Positions 1 through 8,267 of a stretch of DNA of 47,693 bases are shown one piece after another (within the stretch, counting starts at the first letter, position 1; the number at the start of each line of letters is the position of its first letter). Position numbers and translations under genes: made by a program. The stretch covers positions 1-47,693 of the forward strand of contig JBFXDI010000016.1 of assembly GCA_050181295.1 (NCBI GenBank), in the 5' to 3' direction. The notes below the pieces were generated by a model. That model did not search any database and was not told the origin of the DNA. It saw nothing but the letters and a program-made list of their open reading frames with translations. The stretch is from JBFXDI01 sp050181295 (lineage in GTDB: Bacteria; Pseudomonadota; Alphaproteobacteria; Rhizobiales; Aestuariivirgaceae).

Positions 1-751
1 CCTTCACGGTATCCTGCGGCAGACAGGCGAGTCCGAGCCCGTTCGATGCTGCATCGATGATCGTCAGGACATCGTTGCAGGTGAACTGCCCCTTCACCCG
101 GACGTTCAACGGCCTGCCGTTCTTCTCGAATTCCCATGAATAAAGGCCGCCCTTCGTAGGCAGGCGCAGGTTGATGCAATTGTGGGCCGTCAGGTCGTGC
201 GGCGTTCTGGGCCTTGGATGACGCGCGAAGTAGGCCGGCGATCCGACGACCGCCATGCGCAGATCGGGTGAGATGCGAACGGCGATCATGTCCTTCTCGA
301 CCTGCTCGCCCAATCGCACGCCGGCATCGAAACCTTCGCCGACAATATCCGTCAGCTTCAGATCCACCGAGATTTCGATGTCGAGGTCGGGATAGTCGGC
401 GAGCAGTTTTCGAACGACCGGCATGAGAATGGCGTCCGCGGCGTGTCGGCTTGTCGTGACACGGATGGTGCCCGCCGGCTTCTCGCGCAGTTCGTCCAGC
501 GAGGCGAGGCTGTCGCGGATATCGTCGAACGCCGGTTTCAGCGTGCTGAGGAGCTTCGATCCCGCCTCGGTGAGGGCTATGCTGCGCGTGGTGCGGCTGA
601 ACAGCCGCAGCCCCAGTCGCTCCTCCAATCGCCGGATCGTGTAGCTCAGCGCGGATTGCGATGTGCCGATGCGCGCCGCCGCTCGCGTGAAGCTGCGCTC
701 CTCCGCGACGGCCAGGAAGGCGGCGAGATCACCGAATTCGTTTCGGGGCAT
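1..751 (-). CDS. LysR family transcriptional regulator (C-terminus cut by window edge)
   Basis: This is a transcription factor of the LysR type, reading leftward and running off the window at position 1, so only about 250 residues are visible. The start is the ATG at 751 (protein begins MPRNEFGDLAAFLAV). Residues 1-62 carry the classical winged helix-turn-helix (RSFTRAAARIGTSQSALS, then a YTIRRLEERLG recognition region). After residue about 90 comes the periplasmic-binding-protein-like effector domain, with the subfamily-typical stretch around DAGVRLGEQVEKDM. The gene is divergent from the cupin fusion gene at 860, with 108 bp between the starts, the usual arrangement of a LysR protein and its target. 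Effector unknown. The family call is secure; the target is inferred from position only. Confidence 0.9.
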   Translation of the reverse strand, partial: MPRNEFGDLAAFLAVAEERSFTRAAARIGTSQSALSYTIRRLEERLGLRLFSRTTRSIALTEAGSKLLSTLKPAFDDIRDSLASLDELREKPAGTIRVTTSRHAADAILMPVVRKLLADYPDLDIEISVDLKLTDIVGEGFDAGVRLGEQVEKDMIAVRISPDLRMAVVGSPAYFARHPRPRTPHDLTAHNCINLRLPTKGGLYSWEFEKNGRPLNVRVKGQFTCNDVLTIIDAASNGLGLACLPQDTVK

Positions 752-786
752 TTATGAAATTCCAGCATCGAGCCATGCGGCATTTA
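747..786. promoter_or_regulatory. Divergent intergenic region with a direct repeat
   Basis: The octamer GGCATTTA occurs at 747-754, over the LysR start codon, and again at 779-786, an offset of 32 bp or about three helical turns. LysR regulators usually bind such divergent spacers. Whether these repeats form the operator is inference; no experimental motif is known to me. Confidence 0.3.
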
Positions 787-859
787 GCGCCTAATCAATT
801 CAATGCGCCAAGCTTATTTCGTGAGCAGGACGTCGAACGCTGGCTACAGGAGACTTGCC

Positions 860-2080
860 ATGAAGAAAGTCGCAGCATCCATCGCCATTTCGGCCCTCGC
901 CGCGACCGGCGTCGAAGCGCAGGAAAGCCAGCGCGCCCGCGTCGCACCTCCGGCCGTCTATGAGGTGGCTCCGTGCCTTGGCCATTTCACCGACGAGGTG
1001 TTGTTCGGCGAGGTCTGGAAGCGCGGAGAGCTTCTCCCGCGCGACCGGAGCCTGATAACGGTTGCCGCCCTGGTATCCGCGGGCAGGACCGCGCAGATCG
1101 GCAACCATGTCGGGCGCGCGCTCGACAATGGCGTCAAGCCTGAGGAGATCGGCGAACTGGTCACGCAGCTTGCGTTCTATTCCGGTTGGCCGAACGCCAT
1201 CTCTGCGGTTTTCGAGGCGAAGAAAATCTTTGACGAGCGAAAGGTCGGCCCTGTGGCGAACAGCGATGCCGCGCGCATTGAGCTGGAGGCCGCGGCGGAA
1301 GCCGCTCGAACCAGCACCGTGGACACGACGGTCGGGCCGACCTCGCCCGCCCTGGCGGAACTGACCAATCGCGTTCTGTTCGGCGACCTCTGGCGGCGCC
1401 CTGACCTGTCGCCACGCGATCGCAGTCTCGTCACCATGGCTGCCCTCATCGCGATCGGTCAGCCGGAACAACTTCCCTTCCACGCCAACCGAGCCATGGA
1501 CAATGGCCTGACGCGCACCGAGGCTGCCGAGATACCGGCGCATCTCGGCTTCTACGCCGGCTGGCCACGCGCGATGTCCGCCGTTCCGGTGCTTGAAAAG
1601 GTCTTCGCCGCACGACAGAAGCAGGCATCTTCCGATGCTCCGCAGGGGAACTCCGACCTTAAGATCGTTCGCGCCACGCCGGACGGCGGGTCTTCAGGAC
1701 CGGACTCATACTTCACGGGTCAGGTCCGCATTTCCACCCGCTATCAGGCGGACGCGCCCGCGAGGATCGGCGGCGCCACCGTCTCGTTCACGGCCGGCGC
1801 TCGCACGGCCTGGCATACTCATCCGCTCGGTCAAACGCTCCACATCATTTCCGGCAAGGGATGGGTCCAGAAGGAGGGTGGTCCAATCGAGGAAGTGAGG
1901 CCAGGCGATGTCGTGTGGATCCCGCCCAATGTTCGCCATTGGCATGGCGCCAGCACGACCGAGCCGATGGTGCATTTTGCGGTCGCCGAAGCGCTCGATG
2001 GAAATGTCGTGACCTGGATGGAAAAAGTGACTGACGAGGAATATGGCGCGCCCCGCGCGGATAAAGCCACCGTCCAATAG
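860..2080 (+). CDS. Exported protein: two carboxymuconolactone-decarboxylase-like domains plus cupin
   Basis: The protein has 406 residues. I chose the ATG at 860 because AGGAGA lies just upstream and translation then begins with a signal peptide (MKKVAASIAIS, ending near GVEAQ). Residues about 25-125 and 170-255 are two alpha-helical CMD-type domains, each with the repeated pattern RDRSL...AAL...H..RA.DNG...E...H/QL.FY.GWP. Neither contains the CxxC pair of AhpD peroxidases, so peroxidase activity is unlikely. Residues about 290-390 form a cupin with metal-ligand candidates in WHTHPLGQT and RHWHG. CMD-cupin fusions occur in proteobacteria, often near LysR regulators and small redox enzymes, but the substrate is not established. 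A decarboxylase role should not be assumed. The divergent LysR gene is the likely regulator. Confidence 0.85.
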   Translation: MKKVAASIAISALAATGVEAQESQRARVAPPAVYEVAPCLGHFTDEVLFGEVWKRGELLPRDRSLITVAALVSAGRTAQIGNHVGRALDNGVKPEEIGELVTQLAFYSGWPNAISAVFEAKKIFDERKVGPVANSDAARIELEAAAEAARTSTVDTTVGPTSPALAELTNRVLFGDLWRRPDLSPRDRSLVTMAALIAIGQPEQLPFHANRAMDNGLTRTEAAEIPAHLGFYAGWPRAMSAVPVLEKVFAARQKQASSDAPQGNSDLKIVRATPDGGSSGPDSYFTGQVRISTRYQADAPARIGGATVSFTAGARTAWHTHPLGQTLHIISGKGWVQKEGGPIEEVRPGDVVWIPPNVRHWHGASTTEPMVHFAVAEALDGNVVTWMEKVTDEEYGAPRADKATVQ

Positions 2081-2120
2081 ACTGGAAGCCACGGCCACGC
2101 AGAACTGGAGTCCGAAACGC

Positions 2121-2156
2121 AATCGCCCGCCAAGCCGTGGGCCTAGCGGGCGATTT

Positions 2157-2157
<1 letters not shown>
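2121..2157. terminator. Bidirectional stem-loop terminator
   Basis: A perfect 10-bp inverted repeat, AATCGCCCGC at 2121-2130 and GCGGGCGATT at 2146-2155, has a 15-nt loop and is followed on the plus strand by a short T run. It sits between the convergent cupin gene and the tRNA gene and could end both transcripts. Confidence 0.7.
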
Positions 2158-2233
<76 letters not shown>

Positions 2234-2379
2234 TCAATACGTGCGCACCGAACCCGGCGCGCGGCGCTTATGTAGCAATGCGATGACGGTTTGTGAACCC
2301 CGGAAGTGAGCGCCCCCACGTGGCCATTTGGCCGCATGGGCGCGCAGCACGCGAGGAGCCTGGCAGGGGTAGGAGCGCC

Positions 2380-3693
2380 CTACCCCGCCGAATTGTTGGC
2401 GATCGCCTCCGGCCGGGGCTCCGGCTGGCCGGTGACGAAGCCGGTTCCGTCCAGATGGTAGATATCGGGGCGGAAGAAGGCCGTGCCGTCGTCGGCGACC
2501 CAAGCCGTGAGATAGGCGAAGCGCACCTGCGGCGGGTCCATGACCTTGACGTCCAGCCGCTCCTTGCTCGCCACCATCTGCTCGATGCGGTCGGTGTTCC
2601 AGCCTTCCTGGCCGTTCAGGATCCAGTTGGTCAGGATGTGCACCTTGTCGACGCGCACGCAGCCGGAGGAGAAGTAGCGCGAGGCTTCCGTGAAAAGCTG
2701 CTTGGTCGGCGTGTCGTGCATGTAGACGGCATAGGGGTTGGAGAAGTTGATCTTCACCGACGCCATGGCGTTCCCGTCGCCCGGCTCCTGCCGGAAGTGG
2801 TAGCGTTCGGGCGGCGTGTTGCGCCAGTCGACGGTGGAGGGATCGATCTCCGGTCCGCCGACGCCGTCATAGACCCGGATCTGCATCTTCTGCAGGATCT
2901 GCGGATCCTTCATCATCTGCGGAATGATGTCACGCTGCACGATGCTGGCCGGCGCGTTCCAGTAGGGATTGAAGTTGATGTCCGAGACCTGGCTGATGAC
3001 CACCGGCGAGGGACGATCGATCTTGCCGACCACGATGTTGTGGCGCGAGCGAAGCTGTCCGTTCTCGACCGCGTCGAGCTGGGCGGCCGGGATGTTGACC
3101 ACGATGTAGCGCCGCCCGAGGTTCTTGGAATACTCCACCACCCGCGGCAGGTTGGCCCTGAGCTGGTCGAGACGGGCGGCCGCCGGCACGTTGAGCGCGT
3201 TCGTGGTGCCGTTGTCGAGGCGGCCGTTGGCGTAGAGGCCATGCGCGAGCTGGAAGCGGCGCACGCCCTCTTCCACATACTCGTCATAGATCTTGTCGTA
3301 CTCGACCTGCCCTTCCGGCAGGTATCCCTCGGCGCGGAGCCGCTCGCGGAGGATCGGCACAGCCTTGCTCTTCGAATCGAGCACCAGCGCCTTGCCGCCT
3401 GGGACAGCGGGCCATCCACCCCGCGTGACGATGATCTCGTAGCGCGCGATGGCGTCCTGCATGAAGAATTCGCTCTGCGTGGTAAGCATCGGGCGAACCC
3501 GGAGGTCGTTGATGACCTCCGTCTGGGTGGGCGCCTCCTGCTTGCCCGAATTCTGCCAGTTGCCCTTCTTGTTGGAAGAGAACCAGCCCTGGGCAAAGGC
3601 GCCATCCGGCAGCGCGACCGCAGCGGCGGTTCCCATGAGGGCAACGACAAAAGCACGGCGACCGATGCGCGCGCTGAATGCTTCCTGCTTCAT
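2380..3693 (-). CDS. L,D-transpeptidase, YkuD domain with peptidoglycan-binding domain (LdtP-like)
   Basis: A 437-residue exported enzyme that forms 3-3 cross-links in peptidoglycan or attaches proteins to it. The N-terminus has a Tat-like twin arginine (GRRAFVVALMG, residues 11-21) and a cleavable signal ending near AFAQ (35). A peptidoglycan_binding_1-like helical domain lies at about 105-165. The YkuD catalytic domain spans about 195-385, with the signature His326 (YMHDTP) and the nucleophile in SSGCVRV (Cys345, Arg347). The size and two-domain architecture match the YcbB/LdtD class. An LdtR-like MarR regulator lies 4 kb upstream on the same strand. In Liberibacter and Sinorhizobium, LdtR controls an L,D-transpeptidase called ldtP, so this gene is a plausible target. 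It has its own 269-bp upstream spacer. Confidence 0.93.
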   Translation of the reverse strand: MKQEAFSARIGRRAFVVALMGTAAAVALPDGAFAQGWFSSNKKGNWQNSGKQEAPTQTEVINDLRVRPMLTTQSEFFMQDAIARYEIIVTRGGWPAVPGGKALVLDSKSKAVPILRERLRAEGYLPEGQVEYDKIYDEYVEEGVRRFQLAHGLYANGRLDNGTTNALNVPAAARLDQLRANLPRVVEYSKNLGRRYIVVNIPAAQLDAVENGQLRSRHNIVVGKIDRPSPVVISQVSDINFNPYWNAPASIVQRDIIPQMMKDPQILQKMQIRVYDGVGGPEIDPSTVDWRNTPPERYHFRQEPGDGNAMASVKINFSNPYAVYMHDTPTKQLFTEASRYFSSGCVRVDKVHILTNWILNGQEGWNTDRIEQMVASKERLDVKVMDPPQVRFAYLTAWVADDGTAFFRPDIYHLDGTGFVTGQPEPRPEAIANNSAG

Positions 3694-3962
3694 CCCACTT
3701 GAACCCGATCAAGTTGCGAGGCCCTTGGGCCTCTGTCCCACCAAATCGCCCGAGCCGGGCACAACGACATAGGCGTCCGAACGGTTCCGGTTCGCGCCCG
3801 CCCGCCGTGCGCAGGACTTCCCGAAAAACCAGCCTCGGCAATGCCGCAGATATAGCGGCAATCCATCAGTACCGCGGTAAAGAATCTGTTAACCCGCCGG
3901 TCACATCCGCGTGCCATTGAAATTCGGCGATTTTACGCTCAGGACCCGAGAATAGCCGTATC
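3694..3962. other. Upstream spacer of the L,D-transpeptidase gene
   Basis: Non-coding spacer of 269 bp. It contains a hairpin at 3842-3860 (TGCCGC/GCGGCA arms, 7-nt loop) and a 10-bp palindrome, TACCGCGGTA, at 3870-3879. Either could be an operator or part of a terminator for the upstream glycosyltransferase. I could not identify a convincing promoter. Confidence 0.35.
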
Positions 3963-5930
3963 TCAGCCGAAAATCCGCGCGATCACGGCCTTTCCGACCC
4001 CGCCGGCATGCACCCCGCCGAAGGCCCGCGCCGCCCTGCCGGCGTAGAGATGCCGGATCATCGTGATCCGGTTTGCGACGGTGTCTTCGAAGCGGACAGC
4101 GAAGGAGCCGTCCCCGTCGCGCACCACCACGCCCTCGATGCGCTGACCGCCGACCTCGATCACGATCCCTCCGCGCAAGGGAACAGGAGAAATTCCGGAT
4201 ATCCGAGCTCCCGTGATCGAGAGGTCGAGGAGATGCCGCTCCGCCACGCCTTCTGGCATCGCGAGCAGCACCGGCTCCACGATCTCGAAACGCTCCGACT
4301 TTCGCCGGCGCGGCTGCTCGATGCAGACGCAGCAGGTGATGGTCAGGATGATGAAATTGTACCAGCTCCAGACCAGCGCCATGACGCTCGAATCGTGCTC
4401 GCGCGAGCCTGGATCCTGCAGGAAGGCCCAGTAGATCGACAGCATTGTCAGGAGCAGCAGCGCGAGGAAGGTGCGCAGGAGCGGCCATTCAATGAAGCGG
4501 CGGTCGCGGTCTCCGCCTTTGGCTGTGACGCGGAACTTCTGGCCCTTGGGCTTGAAAAGGCCAATCGCCGCCGCCTTAAGAACCGCCGGCGCCACGATGA
4601 GCTGGCAGACGTCGGTCATGACGGGAAGCACCCTGCCCTCCGCCAGCCAGTTCATGGCCACGAGCTGCCAACAGAAGAACGGCAGGAAGTAGTGCAGCAG
4701 CGTCTGGATGTCGGCCTGCACGGCAAGAACGCCGCCGAGCAGGAAGAAGTGCGGCACGAGAATGCCCAGCATCCGATAGGCATAGGTCGCGCCCCAGTTG
4801 AGGAACGACTCGAAGAGACTCAGCCGGTCAACGAAGGTTAGGTTCGAGCGCGTCGAGAACGGCCCGCTGCGGCCGCGCACGATCTGCATGAAGCCCAGGC
4901 ACCAGCGGCCGCGCTGCGTGATGTATTCCTTGAGGCCCTCGGGCGCGAGACCGAGAGTGAGCGGTTCGTTGAGGTAGACGGTGCGATAGCCCGCCTCCTT
5001 GAGCCTCAGCGTCACCAGATAGTCCTCGGTGACGGAATCGGTCGGAAAGCCGCCGATGCCCATGAGCGCGGGGAAGCGGAGGACCGACGACGTGCCGCAG
5101 CAGAAGGCCGCGCCCCAGGCGTCCTTCGAGGCCATGATGACGTCGAAGAAGAAGCGCTGCTCGTCTGGCCAGACGCGCGCGGCCGAAAGGTTCACCTGGA
5201 TCGGATCAGGATTGACGAAATGCTGCGGCGTCTGCACCACGCCCACGTCCTCCGCATGGAAGAGGCACATGGCGCGCGTGAGGAAGTTCGACTTGGGCAC
5301 GAAGTCGGCATCGAGGATCGAGATGAAGTCTGGCGGCTGCCTGAGCTTCGCGACATGCTTCAGCGCATTGTTGATGTTGCCGGCCTTGGCATGCGCATTG
5401 TTCGGCCGGGTGAGATAGTTGCAGCCGAGCCGCTCACACAGATCTTTGAGCCACGCCCGGCGCCCGTCGTCGAGCACCCAAACCCGGAAGTTGCGATAGT
5501 CCATGGCCGTCGCACCGATGATCGTGCGCTCGAGGATCGATTCCTCCTCGTTGTAGGTGCAGATGAAGACATCGATCAGCGGTGGAACGGGCTGCGACAG
5601 AAGCCACGGCAGATGCGCGTTGACCTCCGCGGTACGGTTATGGGTGCGGGTGAAGAAGAAGAGCGAGATGAGGCCTCCCGTCAGCGCCAGCCCCTCGATC
5701 AGCATGAAGAGCGCGCCCAGCAGGAAGTCCAGCGAGAGGCCGACGGGCGGGACCGTCGCGGCGACCCGCCATGTCAGGTAGTTGAGCATGAGCGCGGCGG
5801 ATACGCCCGTCACGAAGACGCGCGCCGCCGGCACGTCACGGCTGAGCCAGGGAATGACGGCGAGTGCGGCGCCTCCAACCACCAGTCCGGGCCAGACGCA
5901 CTCGAGAATGGCGGCGACGGCCGGGGTCAT
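3963..5930 (-). CDS. Cellulose-synthase-like processive glycosyltransferase (GT2) with C-terminal PilZ domain
   Basis: A 655-residue inner-membrane glycosyltransferase that should polymerise a beta-glucan from UDP-glucose and export it. Membrane helices occur at about 11-95, then the cytosolic GT2 domain with UDP-binding Asp154/Asp155 (LDDG), the DAD motif at 207-209, the TED motif (Asp303) and the processivity motif QRGRW at 339-343. Further helices lie at about 370-460 and 485-535. A PilZ domain follows, with RxxxR at 543-547 and DxSxxG at 569-574, the c-di-GMP-binding signature. The start codon overlaps the end of the HlyD-like gene by 4 bp, so the two are co-translated. No bcsB, bcsC or bcsZ is adjacent. 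The pairing with a HlyD-like protein resembles BgsB-BgsA of Sinorhizobium meliloti (mixed-linkage beta-glucan) more than a Bcs cellulose operon. The product is inference. Confidence 0.9.
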   Translation of the reverse strand: MTPAVAAILECVWPGLVVGGAALAVIPWLSRDVPAARVFVTGVSAALMLNYLTWRVAATVPPVGLSLDFLLGALFMLIEGLALTGGLISLFFFTRTHNRTAEVNAHLPWLLSQPVPPLIDVFICTYNEEESILERTIIGATAMDYRNFRVWVLDDGRRAWLKDLCERLGCNYLTRPNNAHAKAGNINNALKHVAKLRQPPDFISILDADFVPKSNFLTRAMCLFHAEDVGVVQTPQHFVNPDPIQVNLSAARVWPDEQRFFFDVIMASKDAWGAAFCCGTSSVLRFPALMGIGGFPTDSVTEDYLVTLRLKEAGYRTVYLNEPLTLGLAPEGLKEYITQRGRWCLGFMQIVRGRSGPFSTRSNLTFVDRLSLFESFLNWGATYAYRMLGILVPHFFLLGGVLAVQADIQTLLHYFLPFFCWQLVAMNWLAEGRVLPVMTDVCQLIVAPAVLKAAAIGLFKPKGQKFRVTAKGGDRDRRFIEWPLLRTFLALLLLTMLSIYWAFLQDPGSREHDSSVMALVWSWYNFIILTITCCVCIEQPRRRKSERFEIVEPVLLAMPEGVAERHLLDLSITGARISGISPVPLRGGIVIEVGGQRIEGVVVRDGDGSFAVRFEDTVANRITMIRHLYAGRAARAFGGVHAGGVGKAVIARIFG

Positions 5931-7351
5931 CGCGACGCGACGTGGAGGATGTCCGCAAGGCTGCTGAAAAGGCTCCTGCTCTCGCCCTCTTCGAAGACGA
6001 CGCGGCCCGTCCGCCCGACATTGCAGCCGCTCTCGCTCGCAAGAGCCGGAACGGCCACCGTCACGCGATAGGCCTCCTTCGCCAGCGCGGAGGGCTGAAT
6101 CGCGAAATTGGAGGGCGCGCCCGCGATGCCGGTCAGGTTCACGATATGGCCCGCATGGAAGGTCGAGTCGTGCCGGAACTGGAACTTGGCCGGCATGCCG
6201 ACATGGAGCGAATTGTAGACCCGCTCGTTGACCGAGGCCGTCACCAGGGCGCCGGAGCAGTCGAGCAGCCGCATGATGTCCTGGCCCTTGCTCACGGACT
6301 CGCCGGGCGCCGCAAGCACCTCCCAGACGCGCCCGCTCACCGGCACCGAGACATTGGCCGAGGCGAGCTGCTGCTGGCGGGAAGTCTCGTAGGCGAGCTC
6401 CTGCCGGAGCCGGCTCGCCTGCGCGCTCCGGAGCGAAAGCTCTGCCCTGAGGTCGCTAGCCCGCTGCGTCATCTCGTCGAGCCGCTGCGCCGAGCTCGGC
6501 CGGTCGTTGTAGCTGTCGCCGAGGAAGCTGCCAGAGCGCGCCGAAGAGAGCTCGACCTCGACTTCCTTGAGCCGGAATGCCGCCTCGCTGGCGGCGGCGA
6601 CGGCAACCGTCGCATCGCGCTCCGCCTTCTCGAGCGTGGCGTTCGAGGTCGTGCCGGTCGCGACGAGCTTGCGTGTCCGCTCGAGCATGGCGTCCGCCTC
6701 GCGCTGGCGCGCTTCGGCCATGGTGATCTGGCTCTCGAGCTCGCCCTTGCGGGCCTCGAGCTGGGCGATGCGGCCGGCGAGGAAGGTTTCGGTTTGCGTC
6801 TTCAGGCCTGCAATCGCCTCGTCCGTGGCGGCGATACGCACCAGCAACGCCTGCTGGTCGTCCTCCGTCTGGCCGAGCTGCCGGCGCAGATCGTCGACCC
6901 GCGCCTTGTCGGCCCGCTGGTTGACCACCTTGATGAGGCTGAGCGCTCCGTTGAGATCGCTGCCCACGGTCGGCATGCCGACCGGAGCGATGAGCTCGCC
7001 GTCGATGGGCGAGCGAAGCGACACGAGACGGGCGTTGACGACGGCCTCGACACTCGAGGCCTGCAGCAGGCTGCTGACAGGCTGCCAGCCGATGATCGCC
7101 GCTATGAGGAGCGCCGCAGCGGTCTTGGCGGCCTTGCGTTTGATGGCATTCCGGTCTCCGGCGGATGCTGGCGCGGCTTCGGCGGTGGCCTGCTCGACCT
7201 GCTGCTTCAGGAGGCGCTGCAGGCCGGCGGCGTCCATGCGGCCCGAGGGCCGGGCGGCGAACTTCACGCCATCCCCTTCGACGGCGGAGGCCTGCCCGAG
7301 ACCAGCCTCCGCGCGTCCCGCCTGATCAAGCACGACAGCACTTGCCTTCAT
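5927..7351 (-). CDS. HlyD/BgsB-like membrane fusion protein, partner of the glycosyltransferase
   Basis: A 474-residue periplasmic adaptor. Residues 1-72 are cytosolic and charged, and one membrane anchor lies at about 75-92 (TAAALLIAAIIGW). Half of a barrel-sandwich (lipoyl-like) domain is at about 103-125 (ARLVSLRSPIDGELIAP), a long Gln/Glu/Arg-rich coiled coil at about 145-345, and the second half-barrel at about 346-370 (SVPVSGRVWEVLAAPGES). A beta-barrel tail follows. It is the first gene of a two-gene operon and overlaps the glycosyltransferase start by 4 bp (ATGA). The likely role is to guide the nascent polysaccharide across the periplasm, as proposed for BgsB and Alg44-type partners. 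No outer-membrane factor is encoded nearby. Confidence 0.88.
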   Translation of the reverse strand: MKASAVVLDQAGRAEAGLGQASAVEGDGVKFAARPSGRMDAAGLQRLLKQQVEQATAEAAPASAGDRNAIKRKAAKTAAALLIAAIIGWQPVSSLLQASSVEAVVNARLVSLRSPIDGELIAPVGMPTVGSDLNGALSLIKVVNQRADKARVDDLRRQLGQTEDDQQALLVRIAATDEAIAGLKTQTETFLAGRIAQLEARKGELESQITMAEARQREADAMLERTRKLVATGTTSNATLEKAERDATVAVAAASEAAFRLKEVEVELSSARSGSFLGDSYNDRPSSAQRLDEMTQRASDLRAELSLRSAQASRLRQELAYETSRQQQLASANVSVPVSGRVWEVLAAPGESVSKGQDIMRLLDCSGALVTASVNERVYNSLHVGMPAKFQFRHDSTFHAGHIVNLTGIAGAPSNFAIQPSALAKEAYRVTVAVPALASESGCNVGRTGRVVFEEGESRSLFSSLADILHVASR

Positions 7352-7493
7352 GGCGAAGATCCGACTTTCGATGTTCGACGGTGACCCTGCAAAGGGCGGA
7401 TTCTTTTGCCCGCCTGTTGCTTTCGCTAAGCTTGGTTATTGCAGGGGGCGATCTCGAAAGTCTTAACGCCTGAAGTATCGGCGAACATGGTTA

Positions 7494-7545
7494 GGCAGGG
7501 GCTTCGCCATCCATTCGCATTTGAGCGAATAGAGGCGCCCCTGCC
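7494..7545. repeat. Two-tier hairpin between ldtR-like and HlyD-like genes
   Basis: Outer arms GGCAGGGGC (7494-7502) and GCCCCTGCC (7537-7545) enclose inner arms ATTCGC (7513-7518) and GCGAAT (7525-7530). It lies in the 226-bp spacer downstream of the ldtR-like stop and upstream of the HlyD-like gene. It could terminate the regulator transcript, though no T run follows on that strand. Confidence 0.45.
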
Positions 7546-7577
7546 CTTCCCTGTCGCGGCTCTTGGCCGCCTTTGTC

Positions 7578-8090
7578 TTACAGCCGGTAGAGGATCTGGT
7601 CGGTCCAGAAGCGCTCCAGCCGCGCCAGCGCCTTGTTGAGCTTGTCGAACTCGACCTCGTCGAGGCCGGCGACCGCCTGCAGCGACTTCAGCTGCCGCTC
7701 GTAGAGCTCGTTGACCTTGCCGCGGATTTCCTGGCCGCGCGGCGTCAGGCTGACGCGCACCGAGCGGCGGTCGGTCGAGGAGCGCTCATGGTTGACGTAG
7801 CCGGCCTCCACGAGCTTCTTCAGATTGTAGGAGACGTTGGAGCCCTGGTAGTGGCCGCGGCTCTTCAGCTCCCCGGCGGTCATCTCGTTGTCGCCGATGT
7901 TGAAGAGAAGCAGCGCCTGGACGGCATTGACATCCGGCTCGCCGTTGCGCTCGAACTCGTCCTTGATCACGTCGAGAAGCCGCCGATGCAGCCGCTCGAT
8001 GAGCGTCAAGGCCTCCATGTAACGATGCTTGATACCATCCCCGCGATCGACTTCCTGATCGCGCAGAATCCTTCCCGTAGGATTGCGCAT
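7578..8090 (-). CDS. MarR family regulator, LdtR-like
   Basis: A winged-helix regulator of 170 residues from the ATG at 8090. An AGG lies 8 nt upstream; a GTG at 8099 would add three residues. The helix-turn-helix spans about 70-92 (TAGELKSRG...SNVSYNLKKLVE) and the wing about 105-119 (STDRRSVRVSLTPRG). The N- and C-terminal helices should make the dimer interface. From memory, the sequence closely follows LdtR, the MarR protein conserved in Hyphomicrobiales that activates an L,D-transpeptidase gene and affects osmotic tolerance and cell shape in Liberibacter and Sinorhizobium. It precedes the glucan-synthase pair on the same strand with the transpeptidase beyond, so both are candidate targets. 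The MarR family is certain; the LdtR assignment is strong but unverified. Confidence 0.88.
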   Translation of the reverse strand: MRNPTGRILRDQEVDRGDGIKHRYMEALTLIERLHRRLLDVIKDEFERNGEPDVNAVQALLLFNIGDNEMTAGELKSRGHYQGSNVSYNLKKLVEAGYVNHERSSTDRRSVRVSLTPRGQEIRGKVNELYERQLKSLQAVAGLDEVEFDKLNKALARLERFWTDQILYRL

Positions 8091-8267
8091 TTTCCACACC
8101 TGCCCTTGTTAGCGAGGCGGGCTTCTATGGCCCGTCCTCTATGCAGGCGAGACTAGATAAAGCGCGTTAAAATCGCCTCAAACGACTAGGTAAATTTGTT
8201 CTAATCCGGTGAGGTTCTGGCAACAATTGCTGTCATCGTTGATCTTTTACTAAAGGGCTGTTGTCGC

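Noticed and set aside
2293..3702. Open frame of 469 codons on the plus strand opposite the L,D-transpeptidase gene
   Set aside because: Composition is Arg/His/Asp/Val-rich with no motif; it is the antisense shadow expected in high-GC DNA, and the minus-strand product has catalytic residues.
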